Shown: positions 56,919 to 64,000 of the stretch, in pieces
Numbering within the stretch: the first letter of the stretch is position 1
How the letters are laid out: each line of letters begins with the position of its first letter
Assembly (NCBI GenBank): GCA_016713425.1
Contig: JADJPE010000005.1
Span: 3,100,001 to 3,164,000 of the forward strand
Source of the DNA: Deltaproteobacteria bacterium
GTDB lineage: Bacteria > Myxococcota > Kuafuiibacteriia > Kuafuiibacteriales > Kuafuiibacteriaceae
Direction of reading: 5' to 3'
DNA length: 64,000 bases
Position numbers and translations under genes: made by a program
The notes under the pieces: model-generated
What the model saw: the letters and a program-made list of their open reading frames with translations, nothing else
What the model was told of the DNA's origin: nothing
Databases searched by the model: none

Positions 56919-56953
56919 GCCTATTCGCCTATTCGGCTATTCGGCTTTCGGCC
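56919..56953. repeat. Reiterated CTATTCGG units resembling the IS91 terminus
   Basis: GATTGGCCTATTCGCCTATT and further CTATTCGG/CTTTCGG units look like a degenerate, reiterated version of the IS91 end GATTGCCCTATCGGCC. Confidence 0.55.
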
Positions 56954-57030
56954 TTGGTACCTCCCCCGGACGGATCAGCTTGCGCCCGCGAAACGAATGA
57001 CGTGCCTTCCACCATCGCTTGCGCTATTCG

Positions 57031-59391
57031 ATGCCCATGACAAACTACGGAGCCTGGATCGCCCCTCTGTTGAGCCGACCTCTGCTGAGCGGAACGCTGT
57101 TGAGCGTCATCGTCCTGACGGGGTGTGCATCGAGCACGCCAGGAACAGGTCAAGGTCAAAGCCCTGCTTCCTCCTCCGCCCACGAAGAGGCCTTTCGACG
57201 CGCTTTCGAGAATCCGGGCGGGATGTGGATGCCCGAGCAGATGACCATGCCCGCGCACGTCGAGGCGTTCAAGAAGATGGGCGTCGCCATCGACCCCGCG
57301 GCGCTTGCCGACCCGCTTCGTGCACCGCTTGGCGCCGTGGTCTGGCTCGGTGGATGCACGGCGTCCTTCGTTTCGCCTTCCGGACTTGTGGTGACCAACC
57401 ATCACTGCGTGCAGGGCGCGCTTCGCTACAATGCAACGCCCGACAAGAACCTCATCGAAGACGGCTTCCTTGCGACGACGATGGACGATGAGCCCTCGGC
57501 GGGGCCCGCCGAACGGATCTACGTCGCAGAGGCCTTCACGGACGTCACAAGCACCATGCGGGAAGGACTCGAGAGCATGGACAACGGGAAGGCTCGGAAG
57601 GATGCCTGGGACGCGCGGCAGAAGCGCCTGGTCGCGGACTGCGAAAAGGATCGGCCCTGGGTTCGATGCAGCGTCGTAAGTTACTTCGGCGGTCAGGCGG
57701 TTCGATTGATCGAGATGCTCGAGATCAAAGACGTCCGCCTCGTCTATGCACCGAAGCGATCCGTCGGAAATTACGGAGGCGAGATCGACAACTGGGCCTG
57801 GCCGCGTCACACCGGAGACTATTCGTTCCTGCGCGCATACGTCGGCCCCGATGGAAAACCAGCAGAATATGCGAAGGAGAACCGTCCCTACACGCCCAAG
57901 CATTGGCTCAAGGTGTCGGACGGCGGCGTCAAGGAAGGCGATTTTGTGATGGTCGCGGGCTACCCGGGACGAACGAGCCGAACACAAACCTTCCGGGAGA
58001 CGGAGCACGGCGTATCGTGGCTCTATCCATACCTCGTCGACTATTTTCAGGCGCGGTACGACGTCGCACAGTCGTTTGTGAACACAGAAGGACAGACCAA
58101 GATTAAGGCCACGGTCGAAAAGCAGCGCGCACAGAACGGCCTCGAGAAGTACCAGGGCATCCTGAATGGACTCAAAGACAATGCAGAGCTGTTGCCGAGA
58201 AAACGGCACGTCGACGACGAGATCCGAGCATGGGCCGCACGCCCCGAAAACCCACAGCGTAAGGAAGAACTCGAGAAGCTCGACGCCCTTGTCGAAGGGG
58301 AGATCGCTTCCCAGAAGCACGACCTGGATCAAAGCCTCGTGTTTCGTACGTCGGCTCTCCTCTCGACCGCCCTCGAGCTTACACGTTGGGCCGATGAACG
58401 AGCGCTCCCGGATCCCGATCGTCGTCCGGGGTACCAAGCGCGTGACCTTCCGCTCGCGCGCGACATGCAAGAAGGCATGCTCAAGGCCTACGATCGGTCG
58501 CTCGACCGCGCGATGCTCGAGATGGCCCTCAAGCGTGCCATCCGCGACGAGTCGCCCGCGCCTACCTGGGTCGCCGAACTCTTGGGCGTCGGCCAGAAGA
58601 ACGCGAAGCGCGTAAACGACCGTTTGATCGAGCAGACGCTCAAGAAGTGGTACCAACGGCCGACGATCGAAAGCACAAAGATGCGCGTAGACCTCCTCAC
58701 GCGCGGAACAACTCAGACGGTTCGAAAGACACGAGACCCCTTCATGCAAGCCGCACAGCGCGTCTTCAAGTACTACAAAGAGGCCGAGTTCGTTCGAGAC
58801 CAACGCACCGGCGACCGTCTGCTGTACGCGCCCGCGTATATCGAAGGGATGAGGCAAGTGATGAGCGGTACTCTGGCCCCGGACGCGAACTCAACCCTCC
58901 GCATCACGTATGGCACGGTCAAAGGCCTTCCGGGCGTCCCGAGCGCGGGCCGTGCCAGCGGTGCCAGCGGTATCAGCAGCGCCCTCGCAGTGCCCACGCG
59001 GCCTTTCACGGTGGCGAGCGAGATTCCAGAAAAGAACACAGGAGAAGAACCGTTCAATGCACCCGAGCCACTTCTCAACGCCATCGCGGCAAAGAACTAC
59101 GGAAAGTATGCCGATTCATATTTGGGGGCAGATGGCGAGCTTCCCGTCAATTTCTTGAGCGACCTCGACATTACCGGCGGAAACTCGGGATCTCCGACGC
59201 TGAACGCACGAGGCGAACTCATCGGCCTTGCGTTTGATGGCACCACGGACGGTTTAGCCTCGGATGTCGTGTTTGACGGCAGGCGCACACGAGTAATCCA
59301 CGCAGATGCGCGCTACATGCTATGGAACATGGATCTCCTCGACGGTGCAGATCGCCTGATCGAGGAGATGGGCCTTCAGCCTGCGCTGTAA
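57031..59391 (+). CDS. S46-family dipeptidyl-peptidase, lipoprotein
   Basis: 786 residues from ATG 57031 (TTG 57019 also in frame). A lipoprotein signal ends LLSVIVLTGCASS. The S46 (DPP7/DPP11) family has a chymotrypsin-like double barrel with an inserted helical domain. His is in VVTNHHCVQG (about 125), Asp in NYGGEIDNWAWPRHTGDYS (about 254), and Ser in TGGNSGSPTLNARGELIGL (about 718). The helical domain between holds ENPQRKEELEKLDALVEGEI. It removes dipeptides from peptide N-termini in the periplasm. It is intact, with all triad residues. A 25-residue Gly/Ala/Ser insertion (SAGRASGASGISSALAV) precedes the last barrel part. Confidence 0.92.
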   Translation: MPMTNYGAWIAPLLSRPLLSGTLLSVIVLTGCASSTPGTGQGQSPASSSAHEEAFRRAFENPGGMWMPEQMTMPAHVEAFKKMGVAIDPAALADPLRAPLGAVVWLGGCTASFVSPSGLVVTNHHCVQGALRYNATPDKNLIEDGFLATTMDDEPSAGPAERIYVAEAFTDVTSTMREGLESMDNGKARKDAWDARQKRLVADCEKDRPWVRCSVVSYFGGQAVRLIEMLEIKDVRLVYAPKRSVGNYGGEIDNWAWPRHTGDYSFLRAYVGPDGKPAEYAKENRPYTPKHWLKVSDGGVKEGDFVMVAGYPGRTSRTQTFRETEHGVSWLYPYLVDYFQARYDVAQSFVNTEGQTKIKATVEKQRAQNGLEKYQGILNGLKDNAELLPRKRHVDDEIRAWAARPENPQRKEELEKLDALVEGEIASQKHDLDQSLVFRTSALLSTALELTRWADERALPDPDRRPGYQARDLPLARDMQEGMLKAYDRSLDRAMLEMALKRAIRDESPAPTWVAELLGVGQKNAKRVNDRLIEQTLKKWYQRPTIESTKMRVDLLTRGTTQTVRKTRDPFMQAAQRVFKYYKEAEFVRDQRTGDRLLYAPAYIEGMRQVMSGTLAPDANSTLRITYGTVKGLPGVPSAGRASGASGISSALAVPTRPFTVASEIPEKNTGEEPFNAPEPLLNAIAAKNYGKYADSYLGADGELPVNFLSDLDITGGNSGSPTLNARGELIGLAFDGTTDGLASDVVFDGRRTRVIHADARYMLWNMDLLDGADRLIEEMGLQPAL

Positions 59392-59405
59392 GTGACGCGG
59401 ACGAA

Positions 59406-59421
59406 ACTTACTTACTTACTT
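59406..59421. repeat. ACTT tetranucleotide tract
   Basis: Four ACTT units just after the S46 stop codon. Confidence 0.85.
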
Positions 59422-59462
59422 GGAGCTTGTCGGGAATCGGAGGCTTCGTTGACGGTGGCCGA

Positions 59463-59528
59463 GGTCGCGTAGCGTGTGGAGGAGGACCGGCCGGACGTTG
59501 CGCAGGTTCCTCCACACGCTACGCGACC
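59463..59528. terminator. Perfect 21-bp inverted repeat with 24-nt loop
   Basis: GGTCGCGTAGCGTGTGGAGGA (59463-59483) is exactly complementary to 59508-59528. It lies 72 bp after the S46 stop and before the convergent gene ending at 59870, so it could stop transcription from either side. No U-tract follows, so it could equally be a miniature palindromic element. Confidence 0.5.
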
Positions 59529-59869
59529 CCGTCCACCTCAGCGGCACACGCGATTCGTGCCGTGATGGGGGATGAAGGATCGTCGGATGTGTTGGTGACG
59601 ATGACCCATTTCGGCACAAGAGGCGCCGATGAGCTACCCAACCGAGGTTGGCTTGATTGGGACCTTCTTCAATTGGTATCGCCCCCAAACCTCAGGGAGC
59701 ATGGCTGGTCGAAGGAGGAACGAATAGGCGATTGATGCGAGCTCGTGCGGGTGTCGAGCGGTGCGTCGGTAGGCTCGACAGCTAAGAATCTCATGAAACT
59801 CGCTTCGCCTGGAGCGAAACCAGGACTCGAGAGCCCAACGCAAGCCGAAAGCTTCCCGACCGTCTCTAC
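59529..59869. other. Unassigned DNA between convergent genes
   Basis: Minus-strand stretches such as GLRWALESWFRSRRSEFHEI and SIAYSFLLRPAMLPEVWGRY look partly coding but lie downstream of the stop of the next gene, with no start. Possibly the remains of a third gene. Confidence 0.35.
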
Positions 59870-62572
59870 TTAGCTTCGTTTGGAGCGCACTCTTTGAATG
59901 ACGTGTACAGCGTCGCTGTCTGAGTACGGGTACGTTCCTTTGAGCATTGTCTCCATGGCCGAGAGGTTGGCGTTGCTGAGTCCGCTCAGCGCTCGGTTGG
60001 CAAGGCGCATCGCTTCTTCGCTCTTCAGGTCGCCGCGGGTGATGGTTCGCAGGAACTCCTCCAGCACATCCCCCTTGTCCCATGATTGTTGGTCCAAGCT
60101 GGTTAGGAACCGACCCATGACCTCGTTACCGAGCTCGCGATTCGATCTCGCGTCGCGTGAAAGCTCGCGGAGAAGGATGGCCGAGCCTTGATCGTCGGTC
60201 GCGATGTTGTCGACGAAGACATCGAAGTCTTCTTGGCTGGCGTTCTTGAGCACCTTCAGTCGGTCTGACGAGCGAAGACTCAGCAACTGGTCTTTGGCGA
60301 GGCTCTCATCCTGTTTGGATAGTGCCGAGGCCGCGTCGACGGCTTCCGAGCTGAAACCGCCCTTGATGACTTTGGCGCGGGCCACGACGTCGATGATTTG
60401 CTGGTCGTCCAGTCCGTCTCGCCCGATGGCGTCCATCTGGTCGATGGTCTTTAGGTCGAGGCGACTGAGCGCCTTCGCGGCGTCGTCTTTCGCGGCATCC
60501 GTGTCGAGGCTCTCGCTGCCGGCGAGGTCCTTGAAGGCATTTCGAAGGGTGTCCACGCCATCATAGCTGGTATGCTCAGGATCACTGCTGAACCACCCTG
60601 AGTTCTCCTGCATGCCGCCAAGTATTCGTCCGAGCTGCTTGCTCGCGTTCTTCGGATCCTTCTTTGCGTCGCGCGCAAGGCTTGCGATCAAGTGCCCCGC
60701 GGCCTCGGGATCATCTTGAATCTGCCCGCCGAACTTGGACATCTCTTCCGCGGACAGGCTCTCCAGGACGGAGAGGCGCTCGGGCGTATTGAGTCCGTTG
60801 ACCTGCCGGGCCAGCGCGGTCTCGTCGATGAAGAAGTCGTCGAGCTCGTCGCGAAGCGTCTTGATGTTCGTCTTTACGGCGTCTTTGTCGGCGCGTTTCG
60901 GCGAGGACCTGCCGGTGTAGGACTTGTAGTGCCCGTCTCGATCTCGGTCTCGGTCTCCGGCGCGATCGTCGTCCTCGACGTCGTGACGATGCGTCGTCTT
61001 GTGGCTTCCTCCGTGCGTCGAGCTGTGTCTCCGTCTGAGCGCAGCCGCGAAGGGGTCATGGTGAATCGCGCCCGCCCGAGTGCCGAAACGGCTCAGCGTG
61101 CCGCTCTCGGCCACGGTCTCCACGGCACGCACGATGGGTAACGCGAGCGCTGCGCCCTGCGTCTGAGCCAGCGCGGCCGCCTGCGCTTGCGCAACGGCCT
61201 GGTTCAAACGCTGGGCCGGCGAAGCGATGTGGGTGAGTGCGGGTGCCAAGGAGGTCGCATAGTCGTGGGCGATGGCGCCGTGCGACCCAATGATGGCCTT
61301 CAGGGCGGAGAGAGCGCTCATCGCCTCATCGAAACCACGTACATGTGTCCCGCCCATGAGCCCGCCAAAGGCCTGCTGAAGCTGCATGAGTTGACCGAGC
61401 TTCGACAGAAGCTCCGTTGACCCGCGTAGCTGTGAGGATGCTCCATGGGTCGCGGTGCTTCCGTGACCTCCGGCGCCGGCTCGCGCGCGCAGCGCTTCAA
61501 GGAGCAACAGGCTCGGCAGCGTCTGGCCGCCGCGTCCGGGACGATACTCGATGCCCGCGCTCGCGGCCATCTCTCTTGCGTACTCGTCGTAGGTTCCGTC
61601 GGCACCGAGCATGAAGTCGGCGATGAGCTGCCCTTGACGCCGGCTCGAGCCGCTTTCCATCTGGCGGCCGACGATCGCGGCGCGGACGTCGTTGACTTGG
61701 GCACGGAGCATTCGCTCGTACTCGTGCGTACCGAACTCAGGCACGAGGTCTGGGTCGACGAAGAAGTCGCGGTCTCCGAGACGCCGATGGCCATCATCGT
61801 CGTCGGGATCGAACCCGTCGAGAACGCTTCGGATCCCGTCTTCGGTGCCGAAGTGAGAAAGGCCCCAGACCACGTCGTCTTCGTTCCCCGCCCGATTTCG
61901 ACCCCCAAGCACGAAGACGTGTTGTCCGTAAGCATCTTCCAACAGCGCTTGGCGCGCTTCGAAACCTCCGCCGCGCTTTCGGATTCTTAGACCTCGTCGC
62001 CCGTACTTCCCGGCCTCGGCTTCGTCGCCGCGATCGAGACCCTCGACGTCCATCACGGAGTCTCCGTTGATGATGCGGACGTTCTTGAGATTTCCGTCGT
62101 CCGTGAACTCGGGTCTGAACACCGCACGGTTGGGCAAGACGTAGGCGGCTTGTTCGGCCGACCACTGGGTTCCATCGGCCTCGGTCACTTCCCGCCCTCG
62201 AAACGTCGTCGACGGCTCGTCGCGGCCCGGTGTGTACACCCGCATCTCGTTGTTCTCGAACTCGAAACGATAGCCGTCTGGAGTCTCGACCGTTCGATTG
62301 TCGGGCGCGACGAGCGCTTTCTCGTGGGCGATTGTGCTGTGCGTTCGCTCGGGCGACGGCACGTAGCCGGCGTCGTGCCGCTCCAGAGCGCGCGCCGCGA
62401 TCCGAGCGGCGGCGCGGCCCTTGTCATCGTGGCCGGGAACGACCACCACGAGATCCCCACTCCGGGTGACGGTGGCCTCAACCTGCCGGGCGACATCCTC
62501 TGCGATGCCTGCATTGCTCAACAGCTCGGGGAGTCGTCTTCGGATGTCGCTTAGGCCGCTTGTTCCAACCAT
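59870..62572 (-). CDS. 900-residue protein of unknown function
   Basis: It begins MVGTSGLSDIRRRLPELLSN without a signal peptide. Residues 75-300 form a beta-rich part (YRFEFENNEMRVYTPGRD, KYGRRGLRIRKRGGGFEA). An Ala/Gln-rich helical stretch lies at about 410-500 (NQAVAQAQAAALAQTQGA). A His/Asp/Arg-rich low-complexity linker follows at about 530-565 (DRAGDRDRDRDGHYKSY). The C-terminal 330 residues are wholly helical (LNTPERLSVLESLSAEEMSK, ADKDAVKTNIKTLRDELDD). No family is recognised. Size, Gln-rich coil and a TPR/chaperone-like neighbour would fit a secreted or structural substrate; this is inference. The frame is intact. Confidence 0.65.
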   Translation of the reverse strand: MVGTSGLSDIRRRLPELLSNAGIAEDVARQVEATVTRSGDLVVVVPGHDDKGRAAARIAARALERHDAGYVPSPERTHSTIAHEKALVAPDNRTVETPDGYRFEFENNEMRVYTPGRDEPSTTFRGREVTEADGTQWSAEQAAYVLPNRAVFRPEFTDDGNLKNVRIINGDSVMDVEGLDRGDEAEAGKYGRRGLRIRKRGGGFEARQALLEDAYGQHVFVLGGRNRAGNEDDVVWGLSHFGTEDGIRSVLDGFDPDDDDGHRRLGDRDFFVDPDLVPEFGTHEYERMLRAQVNDVRAAIVGRQMESGSSRRQGQLIADFMLGADGTYDEYAREMAASAGIEYRPGRGGQTLPSLLLLEALRARAGAGGHGSTATHGASSQLRGSTELLSKLGQLMQLQQAFGGLMGGTHVRGFDEAMSALSALKAIIGSHGAIAHDYATSLAPALTHIASPAQRLNQAVAQAQAAALAQTQGAALALPIVRAVETVAESGTLSRFGTRAGAIHHDPFAAALRRRHSSTHGGSHKTTHRHDVEDDDRAGDRDRDRDGHYKSYTGRSSPKRADKDAVKTNIKTLRDELDDFFIDETALARQVNGLNTPERLSVLESLSAEEMSKFGGQIQDDPEAAGHLIASLARDAKKDPKNASKQLGRILGGMQENSGWFSSDPEHTSYDGVDTLRNAFKDLAGSESLDTDAAKDDAAKALSRLDLKTIDQMDAIGRDGLDDQQIIDVVARAKVIKGGFSSEAVDAASALSKQDESLAKDQLLSLRSSDRLKVLKNASQEDFDVFVDNIATDDQGSAILLRELSRDARSNRELGNEVMGRFLTSLDQQSWDKGDVLEEFLRTITRGDLKSEEAMRLANRALSGLSNANLSAMETMLKGTYPYSDSDAVHVIQRVRSKRS

Positions 62573-62630
62573 GGGGTGAACCTCACAGATGCCCTCATTC
62601 AGTCGGATGTCCGCGTTCGTGCGGCACCCC

Positions 62631-62852
62631 TCAGGGCGTCTTCAGCCAGTGCACGGTGCGTTCCAGCGCCGGAACACGCTGATCTAGAAGCTGCTTCGAC
62701 AGTTCTGGCGCCTCGGCTGCGACAGGTGGCGCATCCGGCCGTCGAGTCACTTCTGGACTGGCCGATGGGGGACTGCCCGGGAACGCGTCGATGAACGCTC
62801 GCACCCGATCAGCGGTGATTCTCGCCCCGATCTCCAGCTGAGGGCGCCTCAT
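62631..62852 (-). CDS. Small protein of unknown function
   Basis: 73 residues, MRRPQLEIGARITADRVRAF...EAPELSKQLLDQRVPALERT, ending WLKTP. Its ATG lies inside the 3' end of the TPR gene (44-bp overlap in another frame) and its stop is 59 bp before the next start. Position and coupling support translation; short helices flank a Pro/Ser-rich centre. Function unknown. Confidence 0.5.
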   Translation of the reverse strand: MRRPQLEIGARITADRVRAFIDAFPGSPPSASPEVTRRPDAPPVAAEAPELSKQLLDQRVPALERTVHWLKTP

Positions 62853-64000
62853 CGTCCTGGCCAGGGCTAGGGCCAGGGCCAGGGCCAGGGCCAGCGGCGT
62901 CGGTCGTCGTGGCGTCCGGGCCTGGGCTCGGACCCGGGCTCGGACTCGGACTCGGACCCGGGCCAGACTCGGGGACAGAGGTCGTGCTCGGCCTTCTCAC
63001 CGCGGCGGACCCGATCCTTGCCGCGGCGCTCGCTGGCCTCGTGGGGGCGTTGGTGGCGCTCGCTGGCCTCGCGGGGGCGTTGGTGGCGCTCGCTGGCCTC
63101 GTGGGGGCGTTGGTGGCGCTCGCTGGCCTCGTGGGGGCGTTGGTGGCGCTCGTTGGCCTCGCGGGGGCGTTGGTTGCGCTCGCTGGCCTCGTGGGGGCGT
63201 TGGTGGCGCTCGCTGGCCTCGCGGGGGCGTTGGTGGCGCTGGCTGACCTCGCAGGGGCGTTGGTTGCGCTCGCTGGCCTCGCGGGGGCGTTGGTGGCGCT
63301 CGCTGGCCTCGCGGGGGCGTTGGTTGCGCTCGCCGGCCTCGTGGGGGCGTTGGTGGCGCTCGCTGGCCTCGCGGGGGCGTTGGTTGCGCTCGCTGGTCTC
63401 GCGGGGGCGTTGGTTGCGCTCGCTGGTCTCGCGGGGGCGTTGGTTGCGCTCGCTGGTCTCGCGGGGGCGTTGGTTGCGCTCGCTGGTCTCGCGGGGGCGT
63501 TGGTGGCGCTCGCCGGTCTTGCCGCGCTGGGTGTTCGTATCGTGGCGTTGGGCGACCTGGCCGTGGCACCGGAGGCCTGCGATGCCTCGGCCGTCAGGGC
63601 CGGATCGACCGAGGTTCGGCTCTCGTCGTCGACGAGCTTGACGGCAACACCTTGCGCCTTCAGCTCTTGCACGACCAGGCCAACGGTTGCCCGGGCACGC
63701 CGTGTTGATTCGTGTGCCAGGCGCGGATCGAGTTCGATCGCGTGCAACATATCTTGCACACCTTCGACGACCTGCTCCAGGAGCAAGCGGGTCTCACCTC
63801 GATTCGCGAACGCGTGGCATGAGTACGGATTGATTTCTATGGAACGACTGTAGTGCCACTCCGCGCGTTCGAAGGCTTCTTGCTTCTGAAGCACCGAGCC
63901 GAGTGCGAGATGGAAATATGCGTCATGCGGGTCGAGCACCGTGAGACCTTCAAAGATCGTTCGCGCCTCGTTGAGCTTGCCCTGCACGAGGTATTGATGA
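62809..64000 (-). CDS. TPR/SycD-like protein with Pro/Ala repeat tail (5' end outside window)
   Basis: The frame enters from beyond 64000 (HQYLVQGKLNEARTIFEGLT). Residues to about 95 are TPR repeats: DPHDAYFHLALGSVLQKQEA, FERAEWHYSRSIEINPYSCH, GVQDMLHAIELDP. The pattern, with Tyr/His/Phe in the second helix, is that of the LcrH/SycD class of type III secretion chaperones. After a short acidic linker come about 16 copies of ARPASATNAP (63033-63522), then a GPGPSPSP tail. The tail is unusual for a chaperone. The right side of the window may thus belong to a secretion locus, but no secretion core gene is visible. Confidence 0.75.
   Translation of the reverse strand, partial: HQYLVQGKLNEARTIFEGLTVLDPHDAYFHLALGSVLQKQEAFERAEWHYSRSIEINPYSCHAFANRGETRLLLEQVVEGVQDMLHAIELDPRLAHESTRRARATVGLVVQELKAQGVAVKLVDDESRTSVDPALTAEASQASGATARSPNATIRTPSAARPASATNAPARPASATNAPARPASATNAPARPASATNAPARPASATNAPARPASATNAPTRPASATNAPARPASATNAPARPASATNAPARSASATNAPARPASATNAPTRPASATNAPARPTSATNAPTRPASATNAPTRPASATNAPARPASATNAPTRPASAAARIGSAAVRRPSTTSVPESGPGPSPSPSPGPSPGPDATTTDAAGPGPGPGPSPGQDDEAPSAGDRGENHR
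63033..63522. repeat. 30-bp coding tandem repeat, about 16 units
   Basis: Unit gctggcctcgcgggggcgtt followed by ggtggcgctc, with third-position variants (GTG/GCG, GGT/GGC). Read on the minus strand it encodes the ten-residue unit of the TPR protein tail. The unit is a multiple of three, so copy-number changes keep the frame. Confidence 0.93.

Noticed and set aside
63033..63522. CRISPR-like array of 30-bp repeats
   Set aside because: Units are contiguous with no spacers, keep a three-base coding rhythm and encode the decapeptide tail of the TPR protein.
62909..63853. Long plus-strand frame rich in Ala/Leu/Val (314 residues)
   Set aside because: It is the antisense of the repeat region; the frame is open only because the repeat unit is a multiple of three without stops, and the minus frame has a real TPR domain.

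Overview
The window looks like a chromosomal segment of a GC-rich Myxococcota bacterium, probably near Sandaracinaceae/Polyangiales. The evidence is an Asp/Ala/Gly-rich lipoprotein with an RCC1-type ending, a TolB-like peptidase, an S46 peptidase, DKNYY and DUF4214 proteins and a very large RHS/SpvB protein. The assignment is by gene style only; there is no rRNA or tRNA to test it.

The segment is heavily eroded by mobile DNA. One IS91-family (HUH, rolling-circle) element is present in about ten copies or fragments (567-1260, 4010-7051, 11828-13230, 14720-16206, 20224-21033, 26299-26468, 31030-34392, 36530-37593, 40612-42395, 55067-56734). None encodes an intact transposase. Their right ends are nearly invariant (a GCCGAT/ATCGGC stem-loop), while their left ends vary. 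Two copies carry the same IS110 at the same base. Group II intron 5' ends sit inside the right-terminal stem-loop. IS66, IS630, IS256 and IS21 pieces are nested among them. The insertions truncate host genes: an RCC1 lipoprotein, a gluzincin/beta-propeller peptidase, pepA, icmF, a lectin and several unknowns.

Host genes by region. 1-520: metallophosphoesterase (partial, minus). 1444-3533: two secreted proteins in an operon. 7052-10782: folE, hslO (overlapping folE by 112 bp) and a truncated surface peptidase, all minus. 13231-14424: broken pepA. 17379-18428: a possible Tiki/ChaN-fold protein. 22283-22822: pentapeptide-repeat protein. 26469-30766: icmF tail, DKNYY protein, secreted and membrane proteins. 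34679-36467: methyltransferase, a PLP-enzyme tail and a lectin fragment. 37672-39780: beta-helix/DUF4214 lipoprotein.

The best-preserved mobile unit is a 3.85-kb IS21-like transposon (42396-46240) with matching terminal repeats and a 5-bp target duplication. Besides istA and istB it carries a zinc-ribbon gene and a ParB-like gene in one tight operon; this is the strongest candidate for an undescribed system. It is followed by a 2379-residue RHS/SpvB polymorphic toxin with a DUF6883-like C-terminus and an overlapping DUF4926-like immunity gene (46366-53699). The right end holds an S46 peptidase lipoprotein (57031-59391) and three minus-strand genes (59870-64000): a 900-residue unknown, a small protein and a TPR/SycD-like protein with 30-bp coding repeats. 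These last three may belong to a secretion system lying beyond the window.
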